A stretch of DNA of 15,958 nucleotides. Source: Planctomycetaceae bacterium (lineage in GTDB: Bacteria > Planctomycetota > Planctomycetia > Planctomycetales > Planctomycetaceae). A program made the translations under genes and the position numbers. The stretch's first letter is position 1. The number at the start of each line of letters is the position of its first letter. Shown here piece by piece: positions 1 through 7,681 of the stretch. A model generated the notes under the pieces. It saw only the letters and a list, made by a program, of their open reading frames with translations. It had not been told where the DNA came from and ran no database searches. The stretch lies in the NCBI GenBank assembly GCA_020426425.1, contig JAGQQB010000028.1, positions 1 to 15,958 on the forward strand, given 5' to 3'.

Positions 1-215
1 TAGGTACCATCGCGCCCGACGTTGACCACAATTTCATCCGGCAGTGCGGTCAGCGGTTGGGCGTCGGAGACGGTGGGGAGATCGATCTCGTATTGCCGTT
101 CTGCCTGCGTGAACTGCGTGCCGACTAGAAAGAAGATCACCAGCAGCAGCACAATGTCGATCATCGGCGTCAAATTGAGCGCCGGTTCTTCCATGGCTTG
201 TGTTTTCAGAGGCAT
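1..215 (-). CDS. exbD: ExbD/TolR-family biopolymer transport protein, partial (3' end outside window)
   Basis: ExbD/TolR proteins sit in the inner membrane beside an ExbB/TolQ (MotA-type) proton channel and use the proton gradient to drive TonB- or Tol-type work in the envelope. The first 71 codons are visible. A short cytoplasmic N terminus is followed by the family signature LNLTPMIDIVLLLVIFFLVG (residues 13-32), which is the single transmembrane helix. Asp20 in the MID motif matches the proton-translocating aspartate of the family. After the helix comes the start of the periplasmic part, with IDLPT and a DEIVVNVGRDG stretch typical of ExbD. The ATG at 215-213 has GGAG eight bases upstream. 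The reading frame is open to the left edge, so about half of the usual 130-150 residues is missing. No exbB lies upstream inside the window; the partner may be downstream or elsewhere. A TATACT hexamer on the minus strand (318-323) could be a -10 element, but it has no good -35. Confidence 0.9.
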   Translation of the reverse strand, partial: MPLKTQAMEEPALNLTPMIDIVLLLVIFFLVGTQFTQAERQYEIDLPTVSDAQPLTALPDEIVVNVGRDGT

Positions 216-635
216 AAGTCCATCTCCAGATCGCCCCAAGGGGGAAATGCCGTCGGCGGGTCAACGCTGCAACACCCAACAGGGAAGCAGGTAGTCCAAT
301 CCAGTGAACCTCTCATGAGTATATCGGCAAGCGGTCGCCAGGGAGAGGGCATTTCTTCCGAATGCGCCTCTGACGGGCGTGGTTCGCCCTGACGCATCCG
401 CTCACGAGAATCTTTAGCGAGGTAGGTGTCAGCGACCACCGATTGTCGCAGGCACCAGTGCAAGGAACGATCGGCAGGCATTGCCGGGAGGACCGCAGAA
501 CTGGCCGCGACTGAGGACCTCTCGTTGACCCACTCAGGTTGGGAGACCATGCTTCCGCATCCTGGGAGACACCCTGCGCCGGATTCGGAGCGGAGTCTCT
601 TCCCATCTTCATGCGAGCCGAAGTACGGAATCGGT
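216..635. other. Divergent intergenic region, no supported gene
   Basis: About 420 bases separate the exbD start from the chosen start of the lipoprotein. Reading frames cross it on both strands. Their translations are rich in Arg, Ser, Cys and Trp, have no hydrophobic pattern, and match no family I know, so I treat them as noise. The region should hold the promoters of both flanking genes. The only hexamer worth noting is TATACT on the minus strand at 318-323. The plus-strand frame is open from a GTG at 426, with an ATG at 549 that has a GGGAG only a few bases upstream, so part of this stretch could be coding if translation begins earlier. Confidence 0.5.
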
Positions 636-1460
636 GTGCTCCGAAATTTTCCCCTTCAACCCCTGATCTGCTATCTGCTTGTGGTCACAGGCGGGAGTGG
701 CTGCGCGCTGTTGGAAGAGGAAGGTCGCTCGACGACCGCCGAGAATCCGTTGCCCCCCATCGTTGCCCCGCGCGACGCCGTGGAACTTGAGGTGTTCGTC
801 GTCGACCGGACGGTCGGTGATCCGCTATTGGGAGCGGCGCTGTGGAACAGTCTGCACGAACTGTCGTCGACCCCGCCGCAGATCCGGCATTCCCTCGAAA
901 TGCACGGCATCCAATTGGCAATGAGTCCGTCGCGGCCACCGCAAACGGTCCAGGCACTGCTCGCCTTGTCTGGAGGGCAGGATCCTACACGCTGCACGTA
1001 CATGAACACGTACGTGCTTCCAGCGAATCAGCCAATTCCGCTGCCGGTGACGGTCATGGAACCGGAAGCGAGCCTGAGACTTCCCGCCGATCCGGGCCAG
1101 CCGCTGGTCCTTAAGCATGGACATGGGCTGCTGCAGGTTCAGGCCTCCAAGGTAGAAGAGGGCTGGGCCCGCGTTGAAGTCACGCCAATGATCCAGCACG
1201 GTGCCGATGTCCCCCGCTATCGGGCGACGGCGGAGGAATGGGTTGTCGACCAGGGCCAGCAGGCGATCATGCTCTACGACCAGCGTTTCACCGCCGAACT
1301 GAACGAGGGCGAACTCCTGGTGGTCGGATACACCGGTGGTCAACCGGAGTCGGTTGGCGAACGGTTCTTCCGAGGCGAGTGGAAGAGCATCCCGATTGAA
1401 CGACTCGTCATCATTCGCCTGCGTGGGATGCATCGAATCGATCCGGTGCGGTCGAACTGA
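636..1460 (+). CDS. Putative lipoprotein of unknown function
   Basis: I do not recognise the family. The frame is open from 426, but the first plausible envelope signal begins at the GTG at 636. From there the N terminus reads as a short positive region (LRNF), a hydrophobic core (PLICYLLVV) and a lipobox-like GGSGC with the cysteine at residue 23. This predicts a 274-residue precursor cleaved by signal peptidase II and lipidated. The Shine-Dalgarno is weak (CGGAA). The mature part begins with an acidic, low-complexity linker (LLEEEG, then Pro-rich) and continues as a soluble alpha/beta-looking domain with a VELEVFVVDRTVGD strand near its start and a C-terminal half of short beta strands. An earlier start at ATG 549 or GTG 426 would bury the signal sequence inside the protein, which is why I reject both. 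The gene converges on the glycosyltransferase gene with a 45-base gap. Confidence 0.65.
   Translation: MLRNFPLQPLICYLLVVTGGSGCALLEEEGRSTTAENPLPPIVAPRDAVELEVFVVDRTVGDPLLGAALWNSLHELSSTPPQIRHSLEMHGIQLAMSPSRPPQTVQALLALSGGQDPTRCTYMNTYVLPANQPIPLPVTVMEPEASLRLPADPGQPLVLKHGHGLLQVQASKVEEGWARVEVTPMIQHGADVPRYRATAEEWVVDQGQQAIMLYDQRFTAELNEGELLVVGYTGGQPESVGERFFRGEWKSIPIERLVIIRLRGMHRIDPVRSN
994..1017. repeat. Perfect 8-bp inverted repeat inside the lipoprotein gene
   Basis: GCACGTAC at 994-1001 and GTACGTGC at 1010-1017 are exact reverse complements separated by eight bases. The element lies inside the coding region and encodes part of a Thr-Tyr-Met-Asn-Thr-Tyr stretch. It could be a protein-binding site or chance; there is no T tract, so it is not an intrinsic terminator. 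Confidence 0.35.
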
Positions 1461-1463
1461 CTC

Positions 1464-1485
1464 TGCCGCAGATGGGGTCGCGGCA
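1464..1485. terminator. Weak hairpin between convergent genes
   Basis: TGCCGC at 1464-1469 pairs with GCGGCA at 1480-1485 around a ten-base loop. It sits four bases after the lipoprotein stop and 21 bases before the end of the convergent glycosyltransferase gene. There is no T tract on either side, so it is at best a weak or Rho-assisted end point. Confidence 0.3.
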
Positions 1486-1505
1486 CGGAATCAAAGCTGG
1501 CGCAC

Positions 1506-3164
1506 TCATTCCTGCGTTTCTCCTCCACGCCATTGATAGTGCCGCACCCAAAAGTGGATGGGGCGACGCAGACGGTCGGGGAAGTCGTGTTCTTCAATCA
1601 ATTCATAGCCGAGGGGAAGGCGCACTCGGGATTCCGAGCGGAACTGACCGGTCTCATCGAGCGTCCAAACTTCCGGAGGATGCGCACTCAGGAGTCGTCC
1701 GGTCGATTGGTAGTCGGTCAGTTGCAGCGCTGGACCGCTCAGGATGTTATCGCGGTGATTGCCTCGATACTGCAGTCGCCAGGTGTCCCGCTCGCCAACG
1801 ACGGGTAATGTCATCGTGTAGACAAACGGCGACGAAACGACGACCAGTGCGTCGGCAGCTTGTCCATCGATATGTGCGATAGCGGCTGTCAGCCCGGGCA
1901 CCTCTGCTTGTCGTATTCTCTGTACGTAGGAGGACCACATCCAGCAACTAGTCCAGGCGATCAAGAGTGCAATGGCACTGGCGCGAAGTGCGCGTCTGTG
2001 GATACCCGCGATCAACCAAAGTGTCGCCAGCAGGCAGAACACCTGGGCAAATACGAGATATCGCACGCCCAGAATGTTTCGCACATTGGCTGAGTACGCC
2101 CAAGTGCTGAGGATGGGGAATACCGCGAGCAAACCCAACAGCCGACCGTAGCGTCCGCCGCGCCAGATTGACAGCAGCCCGATACTCCCCCAGGCGATTG
2201 GCGCCCACCACAGATCGTCGGCACGGAAGGCAGGATCTTGCCCGGAGGTCAATGCCTTGCCCAACGCGGTGAAAATCTGCTCTGAGGTCAGCGGCGGCAT
2301 CCAGAGTTGTCGATGTGCGCGCGCCTGCTGGAACTCGAAGGTACCGTACCAGGGGAACCAGACGAGCTGCAGTGCCGCAATGGTCAACGCCAGTCCGCCG
2401 AGCAGTCGCTGCCCTGACGTGTGGAATTCGGGCTGACGCAGTTGGATCAGACCTTCCACCAACAGCACCATAAGCAACGCGGCGACCGTCCACAGACAGT
2501 AATAGTGGGTCCACGACAACAACGCGACTGAGACGACGCAGCCCATCCAGTTCGAGAACCGTATGGGCTGCCGGATCACTTTGCACAACAGGATCGCACT
2601 GATCAGAGAGAGGCTGACGCCGAGCGTGTATGGACGCGCCTCCTGGCTCAACTGCACATGCAGCGGATCCAGGGCGACCAGGAGCGTTCCCACGAGCGGG
2701 AACAACTTCCGCGCGAGAACCTGTGGTTGCGTCGTCCCATCCTCTGAGGGACTGGGCCCCTGCTGCCGCACCAGCTCTCTCAGCAGCCCCCATGTCAGCC
2801 CAACGCCGACAACACCTCCGACGACGCCAAACATTCGAGCCGCAAAAATTGACGGCCCGAACAGGCCGAGCCAGCCGCGCATCAGCACGTAGAACAGCGG
2901 AGGATGGGCGTCGCGTGCAATGGCATCGAACATCGCGCTCCATGGAAGCTGGCTGATACGCCAGGAGCACGACTCGTCGAAGGTGAACGTGGTCGACGTA
3001 AGCTGCGTCGTGCGCAGCCACGTACCGAGCGCCAAAATCGCAATCAGTGCGACCACAGTCACCCAGCGATGGGCCGATCGAGGGCTACCGCTCACGCCTG
3101 CCGGTTTTGTCGGTGAATTGAGCGAGGGGGATTGGGAGCGAGAAGTCACAATAATGGCCCACAC
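1506..3164 (-). CDS. GT39-like polytopic membrane glycosyltransferase (GT-C fold)
   Basis: This 552-residue protein resembles the ArnT/PMT-type family 39 glycosyltransferases, which move a sugar from a polyprenyl-phosphate donor to an acceptor on the outer face of the inner membrane. The first membrane helix is near residues 34-50. It is followed by a periplasmic loop with the expected acidic pair, TFDESCSW (Asp63-Glu64), and then HPPLFYVLMRGW (87-98) and SQEARPYTL (173-181), all typical of the family. Eight or more further hydrophobic segments run to about residue 410, with VRYLVF near 367. Residues 420-552 form a soluble, probably periplasmic, C-terminal domain. The start is a GTG at 3164-3162 without a clear ribosome binding site; a second GTG five codons on (3149-3147) is equally possible. 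Acceptor and sugar cannot be told from the sequence. It stands alone, facing away from the PSCyt gene. Confidence 0.85.
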   Translation of the reverse strand: MWAIIVTSRSQSPSLNSPTKPAGVSGSPRSAHRWVTVVALIAILALGTWLRTTQLTSTTFTFDESCSWRISQLPWSAMFDAIARDAHPPLFYVLMRGWLGLFGPSIFAARMFGVVGGVVGVGLTWGLLRELVRQQGPSPSEDGTTQPQVLARKLFPLVGTLLVALDPLHVQLSQEARPYTLGVSLSLISAILLCKVIRQPIRFSNWMGCVVSVALLSWTHYYCLWTVAALLMVLLVEGLIQLRQPEFHTSGQRLLGGLALTIAALQLVWFPWYGTFEFQQARAHRQLWMPPLTSEQIFTALGKALTSGQDPAFRADDLWWAPIAWGSIGLLSIWRGGRYGRLLGLLAVFPILSTWAYSANVRNILGVRYLVFAQVFCLLATLWLIAGIHRRALRASAIALLIAWTSCWMWSSYVQRIRQAEVPGLTAAIAHIDGQAADALVVVSSPFVYTMTLPVVGERDTWRLQYRGNHRDNILSGPALQLTDYQSTGRLLSAHPPEVWTLDETGQFRSESRVRLPLGYELIEEHDFPDRLRRPIHFWVRHYQWRGGETQE

Positions 3165-3281
3165 TGCCAGAGGTTCTGTTCTCGTTCATCCTGCCCGATA
3201 TCTCCGGTCGGCTGATTGAAGTGGAGTCTCTGTACGGGATTTGTGCCGCCGGAGTTCGGACCACCGAGGCGACGCGCACTC

Positions 3282-3310
3282 TTTACCGAACTCGGCCACC
3301 GTTTTAGCAT
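3282..3310 (+). promoter_or_regulatory. Candidate sigma70-type promoter for the PSCyt gene
   Basis: TTTACC (3282-3287) and TAGCAT (3305-3310) each match four of six consensus bases and are 17 bases apart. A start site near 3317 would give a leader of roughly 20-35 bases. This is pattern recognition only; planctomycete promoters are poorly defined. Confidence 0.25.
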
Positions 3311-3338
3311 GTCAACTGAATTGATGCCCCTGTAAACC

Positions 3339-6300
3339 ATGAGGCAACTGATGCACCGCTACGGACTGCTGTTGTTGTGGATGACAATTTCAACTGCGGG
3401 CACGGCACTGGCGGCGGAACCGGTGCTGTACGGGCGCGACATTCGGCCCATCCTCTCAGACCGGTGCTTCGCCTGTCACGGTCCTGACCGGGAGGGGCAG
3501 GAAAATGACCTGCGACTCGACACGCGGGACGCGGCGATCCAGGGAGCGATTGATGTCGATCAGCCCGCCAGCAGCGAACTCCTGGCGCGTGTGCTGACCG
3601 ACGATCCCGACTTGATCATGCCGCCGCTTCAGGCTGGCAAACCACCATTGACGCCAGCGGAGATCGCATTGCTCAAGCAATGGATCGAGGAAGGGGCGAC
3701 GTACACCGAGCATTGGGCCTATGCGCCCCTGCAGCGGCCAGATGTCCCTGCATCGGATCAGACTGCGAATGCAAGCGAGCATCCGATCGATCGTTTCGTG
3801 CGCGCGACACTACGCCGGCAGGGGATGTCGCCGAACGAACCGGCAGACCGGCGAACGCTCATCCGCCGACTGAGTTTTGACCTTACCGGACTGCCCCCCA
3901 CCCCGGCTGAAGTCGACACGTTCGTGCATGATGCCAATCCCGCCGCCGTCGAAAAGTTGATTGACCGCTTGTTGGCGAGTCCTCACTACGGCGAACGGAT
4001 GGCGGTCTACTGGCTCGATCTCGTGCGCTATGCCGATACCGGCGGCTATCACAGCGACAACGCCCGCGAGGTGGATGCGTTCAGGGACTACGTGATCGAT
4101 GCGTTCAATGCGAACCTGCCGTTCGATCAGTTCACGATTGAGCAACTCGCGGGGGATCTGCTGCCGGACGCGACGCTACAACAGAAAGTCGCCTCGGGAT
4201 ACAACCGACTACTGCAGACGACCGAAGAAGGGGGCGCGCAGCCCAAGGAGTATACCGCGATCTATCAGGCTGATCGCGTACGGAATGTGTGCGATGTCTG
4301 GCTGGCGACAACAATGGCCTGTTGCCAGTGTCATGACCACAAGTACGATCCCTTTACGATGCGGGACTTCTATTCACTGGGGGCCTTCTTTGCTGACCTC
4401 AGCGAACGGCCCGTGGGACGACAGGTTCCTAACCTGCGGCTGCCGACTCCCGAACAGGCGACGGAATTGGCGATGTTGGGAGAGGAACTCCAACAACTCA
4501 AATCGCAGCCGATTGAACCGGAAGATCTGAACACCTGGGTCGGCTCGCTGATTGCCCGCCGCGATGCAGCAACCGATGCGTGGCAGGTGGTCACGCCGTC
4601 GACTGCGGAGTCTACTGGAAAGCAGCAACTCACCGCACAGCCTGATGGTTCGCTACTGGCGAGCGGGCCGAATCCCGACAAGGACGTTTACACGATCTCG
4701 TTACCGCTGTCGGCCGGGGAGTTCACCGGTCTGCGACTTGAAGCCTTGACCGACGACAGCCTGACGCGGAAGTCGCTCTCGCGAGCGAACGGGAACTTCG
4801 TTCTCACCGGGTTGAGCGTAGCGCTGGTCAAGGCCGCTGGCACCGAAACGCCAGTGGCCATTGCGTCGGCGATCGCCGATTACGAACAGCCGAGTTGGCC
4901 GGTGAAAGGTGTGCTCGATACTGACCCCAACACAGGTTGGGCGGGGAATGGGCATCAGGAAACAAAGTCGCGGACGGCGGTGTTTCGCTTTGCCGAGCCG
5001 GTCAAGCTGGAAGAGGCAGGCCAATTGCTGGTGGTCCTGCGGCATGAGTCGGGTCATGCTCAGCACAACATTGGACGTCCCCGACTGTCGGTGACGAGTC
5101 AGCCGGAGCCATCGATTCTCCCTGGGCTGGATGTCCCTGCGGAACTCGCCGGATTGCTCGATGTCGCGGAAGGTGAGCGGACTGCAGAGCAACAGCGGCA
5201 ATTGGTGAAGTGGTATCGCGAACTGGCACCAGCTTTGGCAGATGTACGGCAGCAGATCGTTGTTCGAGAGCAACGTCAAAAGCAAGTCAACGAGAACGTC
5301 CGTACGATGCTCGTGGCGGAAACTGTGGCACCGCGCGATGTACGCATTCTGCCGCGCGGCAACTGGCTCGATGATTCGGGGGCCATTGTTTCTCCTGCCG
5401 TGCCCGAGCGACTGGGGGCGCTGGAACAAGATCAGGGGCGGCTGACGCGGCTCGATCTCGCCCGTTGGCTCGTGCGGCCGGATCAACCGCTCACCGCACG
5501 CGTGTTTGTAAACCGGATGTGGACACTCATGTTCGGCCGCGGACTTGCCCGATCGCTGGAAGACTTTGGGCATCAAGGAGAATGGCCCACACATCCTGAA
5601 TTGCTCGACTGGCTGGCAGCGGATTTCATTGAGAGTGGCTGGGACGTGAAGCATCTACTCCGGACCATCGCCCTGTCCGAAACGTACCAGCAATCGTCTC
5701 AGGTCTCCGCCGAAGTGCGGCAAAGCGATCCTTACAATCGCTGGCTGGCGCGGCAGGGGCGGTTCCGACTCGATGCCGAGTTTGTACGCGATCAGGCACT
5801 CGCTGTGAGCGGACTACTGGTCGACGAAGTCGGCGGTCCGCCGGTCAAACCGTATCAACCGGCGGGATACTGGCAGCATCTCAACTTTCCACAACGTGAG
5901 TGGCAGTCCGACTCCGGGACAGCCCAGTATCGTCGAGGGTTGTACACGTTCTGGTGCCGATCGTTTCTGCATCCGAGCCTGTTGGCTTTTGACGCACCAT
6001 CGCGTGAAGAGTGTGTCGCTCAACGGCCCCGGTCCAATACCCCGATGCAGGCGCTGGTGCTGCTCAACGATCCAACCTACATGGAAGCGGCGCGAGTGCT
6101 GGGGGCACGAATCGCTCAGTCTGCAGACAGTGATACCGCCCGCCTGCAATGGGCCTTCCAGCAAGTATTGCAGCGAGAAGCCAATTCTGCGGAATTGGAA
6201 CTGCTACTGCGAGTACTGGCTCAGCAGCGAACAGAGGCTGCAGCGAATCCGACGGTTGCCGAACTGGTGCAGACCGGTCTCGCTCCGCCGACAGCAGGGG

Positions 6301-6380
6301 TAGATCCCGGGGAACTGTCAGCCTGGACCGCCATTGCCCGGACGCTGCTCAACCTTCACGAAACCATCACTCGCGAATGA
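3339..6380 (+). CDS. PSCyt1-DUF1549-DUF1553 secreted cytochrome c-like protein
   Basis: Planctomycetes encode many such large exported proteins; their exact chemistry is unsettled. A signal peptide (about residues 1-26, ending ALAA) is followed by a PSCyt1 domain (about 28-135) with a heme c motif CFACH (43-47) and a possible axial Met96 in MPP. DUF1549 spans about 150-358, including LSFDLTGLPPTPAEV (180-194) and a second CXXCH, CCQCH at 330-334, within the usual CHDHKYDP context. Residues about 410-690 are a beta-rich insertion resembling a carbohydrate-binding or discoidin-like fold (VLDTDPNTGW, GRPRLSV). DUF1553 covers about 700-965, with ARVFVNRMWTLMFGRGL and RSNTPMQALVLLNDP. ATG 3339 lacks a Shine-Dalgarno; ATG 3351, four codons later, has GAGG six bases upstream and also keeps the signal peptide, so it may be the true start. 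The common DUF1501 partner is not adjacent; a 69-residue membrane protein overlaps the stop instead. Confidence 0.93.
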   Translation: MRQLMHRYGLLLLWMTISTAGTALAAEPVLYGRDIRPILSDRCFACHGPDREGQENDLRLDTRDAAIQGAIDVDQPASSELLARVLTDDPDLIMPPLQAGKPPLTPAEIALLKQWIEEGATYTEHWAYAPLQRPDVPASDQTANASEHPIDRFVRATLRRQGMSPNEPADRRTLIRRLSFDLTGLPPTPAEVDTFVHDANPAAVEKLIDRLLASPHYGERMAVYWLDLVRYADTGGYHSDNAREVDAFRDYVIDAFNANLPFDQFTIEQLAGDLLPDATLQQKVASGYNRLLQTTEEGGAQPKEYTAIYQADRVRNVCDVWLATTMACCQCHDHKYDPFTMRDFYSLGAFFADLSERPVGRQVPNLRLPTPEQATELAMLGEELQQLKSQPIEPEDLNTWVGSLIARRDAATDAWQVVTPSTAESTGKQQLTAQPDGSLLASGPNPDKDVYTISLPLSAGEFTGLRLEALTDDSLTRKSLSRANGNFVLTGLSVALVKAAGTETPVAIASAIADYEQPSWPVKGVLDTDPNTGWAGNGHQETKSRTAVFRFAEPVKLEEAGQLLVVLRHESGHAQHNIGRPRLSVTSQPEPSILPGLDVPAELAGLLDVAEGERTAEQQRQLVKWYRELAPALADVRQQIVVREQRQKQVNENVRTMLVAETVAPRDVRILPRGNWLDDSGAIVSPAVPERLGALEQDQGRLTRLDLARWLVRPDQPLTARVFVNRMWTLMFGRGLARSLEDFGHQGEWPTHPELLDWLAADFIESGWDVKHLLRTIALSETYQQSSQVSAEVRQSDPYNRWLARQGRFRLDAEFVRDQALAVSGLLVDEVGGPPVKPYQPAGYWQHLNFPQREWQSDSGTAQYRRGLYTFWCRSFLHPSLLAFDAPSREECVAQRPRSNTPMQALVLLNDPTYMEAARVLGARIAQSADSDTARLQWAFQQVLQREANSAELELLLRVLAQQRTEAAANPTVAELVQTGLAPPTAGVDPGELSAWTAIARTLLNLHETITRE

Positions 6381-6586
6381 GCGATTACGCCCCCAGTCGA
6401 CCAGACTCCATCCCCTGGTTCGCCTTCGCTGGCGGATTGGTGCTGATCTATCTGCTGCCATTCGCCGCCGTGATTGTGGATGAATTCGTACTGAAAACCT
6501 TTTACTTCTGCTCCCTACTCCCCAATGAAGCGGGACCGATCTTTCATATGGTCTATTACCCGCTGCTGAAGCTCATGGGCCTGTGA
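6377..6586 (+). CDS. Small membrane protein, translationally coupled to the PSCyt gene
   Basis: A 69-residue open frame begins at ATG 6377, which overlaps the PSCyt stop codon in the sequence ATGA. That arrangement normally means translational coupling. The protein has a short polar N terminus (about 12 residues), a strong hydrophobic segment (FAFAGGLVLIYLLPFAAVIV, residues 16-35), a charged break (DEFVLK) and a second, weaker hydrophobic stretch with aromatic residues (about 41-68: TFYFCSLLP, FHMVYYPLLKLMGL). It probably crosses the membrane once or twice. I do not recognise the family. The hydrophobic pattern and the overlap argue against a random frame. It could anchor, stabilise or assist the upstream secreted cytochrome-like protein, but that is inference from position alone. 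The frame continues upstream inside the PSCyt gene; the overlap ATG is by far the most sensible start. Confidence 0.7.
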   Translation: MSDYAPSRPDSIPWFAFAGGLVLIYLLPFAAVIVDEFVLKTFYFCSLLPNEAGPIFHMVYYPLLKLMGL

Positions 6587-6608
6587 CGTGTGGGCGGCTC
6601 TGGCGGGG

Positions 6609-6645
6609 GCGATCCTTCGAGTGCGACCTACGAGGATCGCGATCC
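6609..6645. terminator. Hairpin/palindrome between convergent genes
   Basis: GCGATCC (6609-6615) is the exact reverse complement of GGATCGC (6634-6640), and adjacent bases extend the stem to about nine pairs with a loop of about 14. Overlapping its right arm, GGATCGCGATCC (6634-6645) is a perfect 12-base palindrome. The element lies 23 bases after the small membrane protein and 66 bases beyond the end of the SUFU gene. No T tract follows on either strand, so its termination role is uncertain. Confidence 0.35.
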
Positions 6646-6710
6646 CGCAGACTCCTCGGGACAACACAGATGCGCTATCGCAGAGGGCTCTTGCTCAGAA
6701 AATGCTCCGC

Positions 6711-7553
6711 TCACGTTTCCGTCAGCACGCTGCCGCGTTCGAGGTTGATCACATCGTCGACTTCGCACTCATCAAACAGCGTCAGCAATGGGTCAAGGCC
6801 ATGTTTGAGTTTGAACTCCATCTCATCCCGATAGATTGGAATCAGGGAGAAGAAACTGATGCTGCGAAATTCGTCGACCTCCAGCGTTTGAAACCCCTCC
6901 GGGACCAGGAGCGGTGGAAGCAGCAGATTGCAGCAAAAATCCGTCCCGGGACCGAGCGGTTCAGGCGGGTCGCCGTTGGGGACGGTGTGACCGAATCCCA
7001 GCCACGTATCGTACTCATGCGGAAATCGGGCGAGCATCTTTAGCCAGCGGATCGGCCAGTAATACTGCTCGTCCTCAAATGCTTCCATCGAGAGGGGCCA
7101 ATCGGCGGGAAGCATGACGAGCAATTCCGCGTACCGCAGATCGTCCGCCCCTTCAGGCGTGTTCATCGGCGCTTCGCTCATCCCACTGGTGACCAGCGTG
7201 TACCACGGACGGTCCTCGGTGGGTTCGACCACATGCACGTCGATATGCACCAAATCCGACACAAGTTCGTGAAACACATTGGCCACCGGCCCCAGGTGCG
7301 TTTCGATGTGTGCAGAAATCTGTTCGATCCGGTCTGGATCCCCTTCTGTTGGCTCGAACGGGATCGTCCGTGATTCATGCCGCCAAATCACAGAGCCACT
7401 TTGGGAGACTTCCACATCGTCAGGCACCGACTCATCGATTTCAGGAACGCGAATCTTCGCACCGCAACTTTGGCACTTCCCTGACTGCCCCGTCCGTTCA
7501 CGCGGCACTCTCAATTCCGCATCGCAATCAGGACAGCGAAAGATGATCGACAT
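6711..7553 (-). CDS. Zinc-ribbon plus suppressor-of-fused (SUFU) domain protein
   Basis: Two domains are visible in 280 residues. Residues 5-38 form a zinc ribbon: CPDC (7-10) and CQSC (27-30), spaced by LRVPRERTGQSGK, a type often fused to the N termini of planctomycete proteins. After an acidic linker (39-70), residues about 75-276 look like the bacterial SUFU family. Support comes from YAELLVMLPADW (141-152), WPIRWLKMLARFPHEYDTW (166-184), the FGHTVPNGDP segment and the C-terminal SLIPIYRDEMEFKLKHG. Bacterial SUFU domains are known as immunity proteins of polymorphic toxins and as stand-alone proteins of unclear role. No toxin gene is adjacent, so an immunity function is not supported here. 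The ATG at 7553 is preceded by GGGG at a suitable distance. A TAAAAT hexamer on the minus strand at 7611-7616 might be a -10. The protein has no export signal and is probably cytoplasmic. Confidence 0.85.
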   Translation of the reverse strand: MSIIFRCPDCDAELRVPRERTGQSGKCQSCGAKIRVPEIDESVPDDVEVSQSGSVIWRHESRTIPFEPTEGDPDRIEQISAHIETHLGPVANVFHELVSDLVHIDVHVVEPTEDRPWYTLVTSGMSEAPMNTPEGADDLRYAELLVMLPADWPLSMEAFEDEQYYWPIRWLKMLARFPHEYDTWLGFGHTVPNGDPPEPLGPGTDFCCNLLLPPLLVPEGFQTLEVDEFRSISFFSLIPIYRDEMEFKLKHGLDPLLTLFDECEVDDVINLERGSVLTET

Positions 7554-7681
7554 GGGCGGCCCCAGATAGATCGTGGATGTGTAAACGAATTCGAAACAGA
7601 GGTGAGTGAGATTTTACCGAAAATCCACTTTCAGCGTTAGACCGCCTCGTGCGGCTGATTTGTGGGTGGGCGCAAGCAAAA

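Noticed and set aside
206..550. Minus-strand frame of 114 codons upstream of exbD
   Set aside because: Overlaps the exbD start and its ribosome binding site, and the translation has no coding character.
1948..3021. Long minus-strand frame of 357 codons within the glycosyltransferase gene
   Set aside because: It is an out-of-frame shadow: very rich in Arg and Ala, no domain, while the other frame has clear GT39 motifs and membrane helices.
4701..5654. Antisense frame of 317 codons in the PSCyt gene
   Set aside because: It lies opposite well-supported DUF1553 coding sequence and shows no recognisable domain.
6711..7553. Toxin-immunity locus built around the SUFU protein
   Set aside because: No polymorphic toxin, secretion-system marker or other immunity gene is adjacent within the window.
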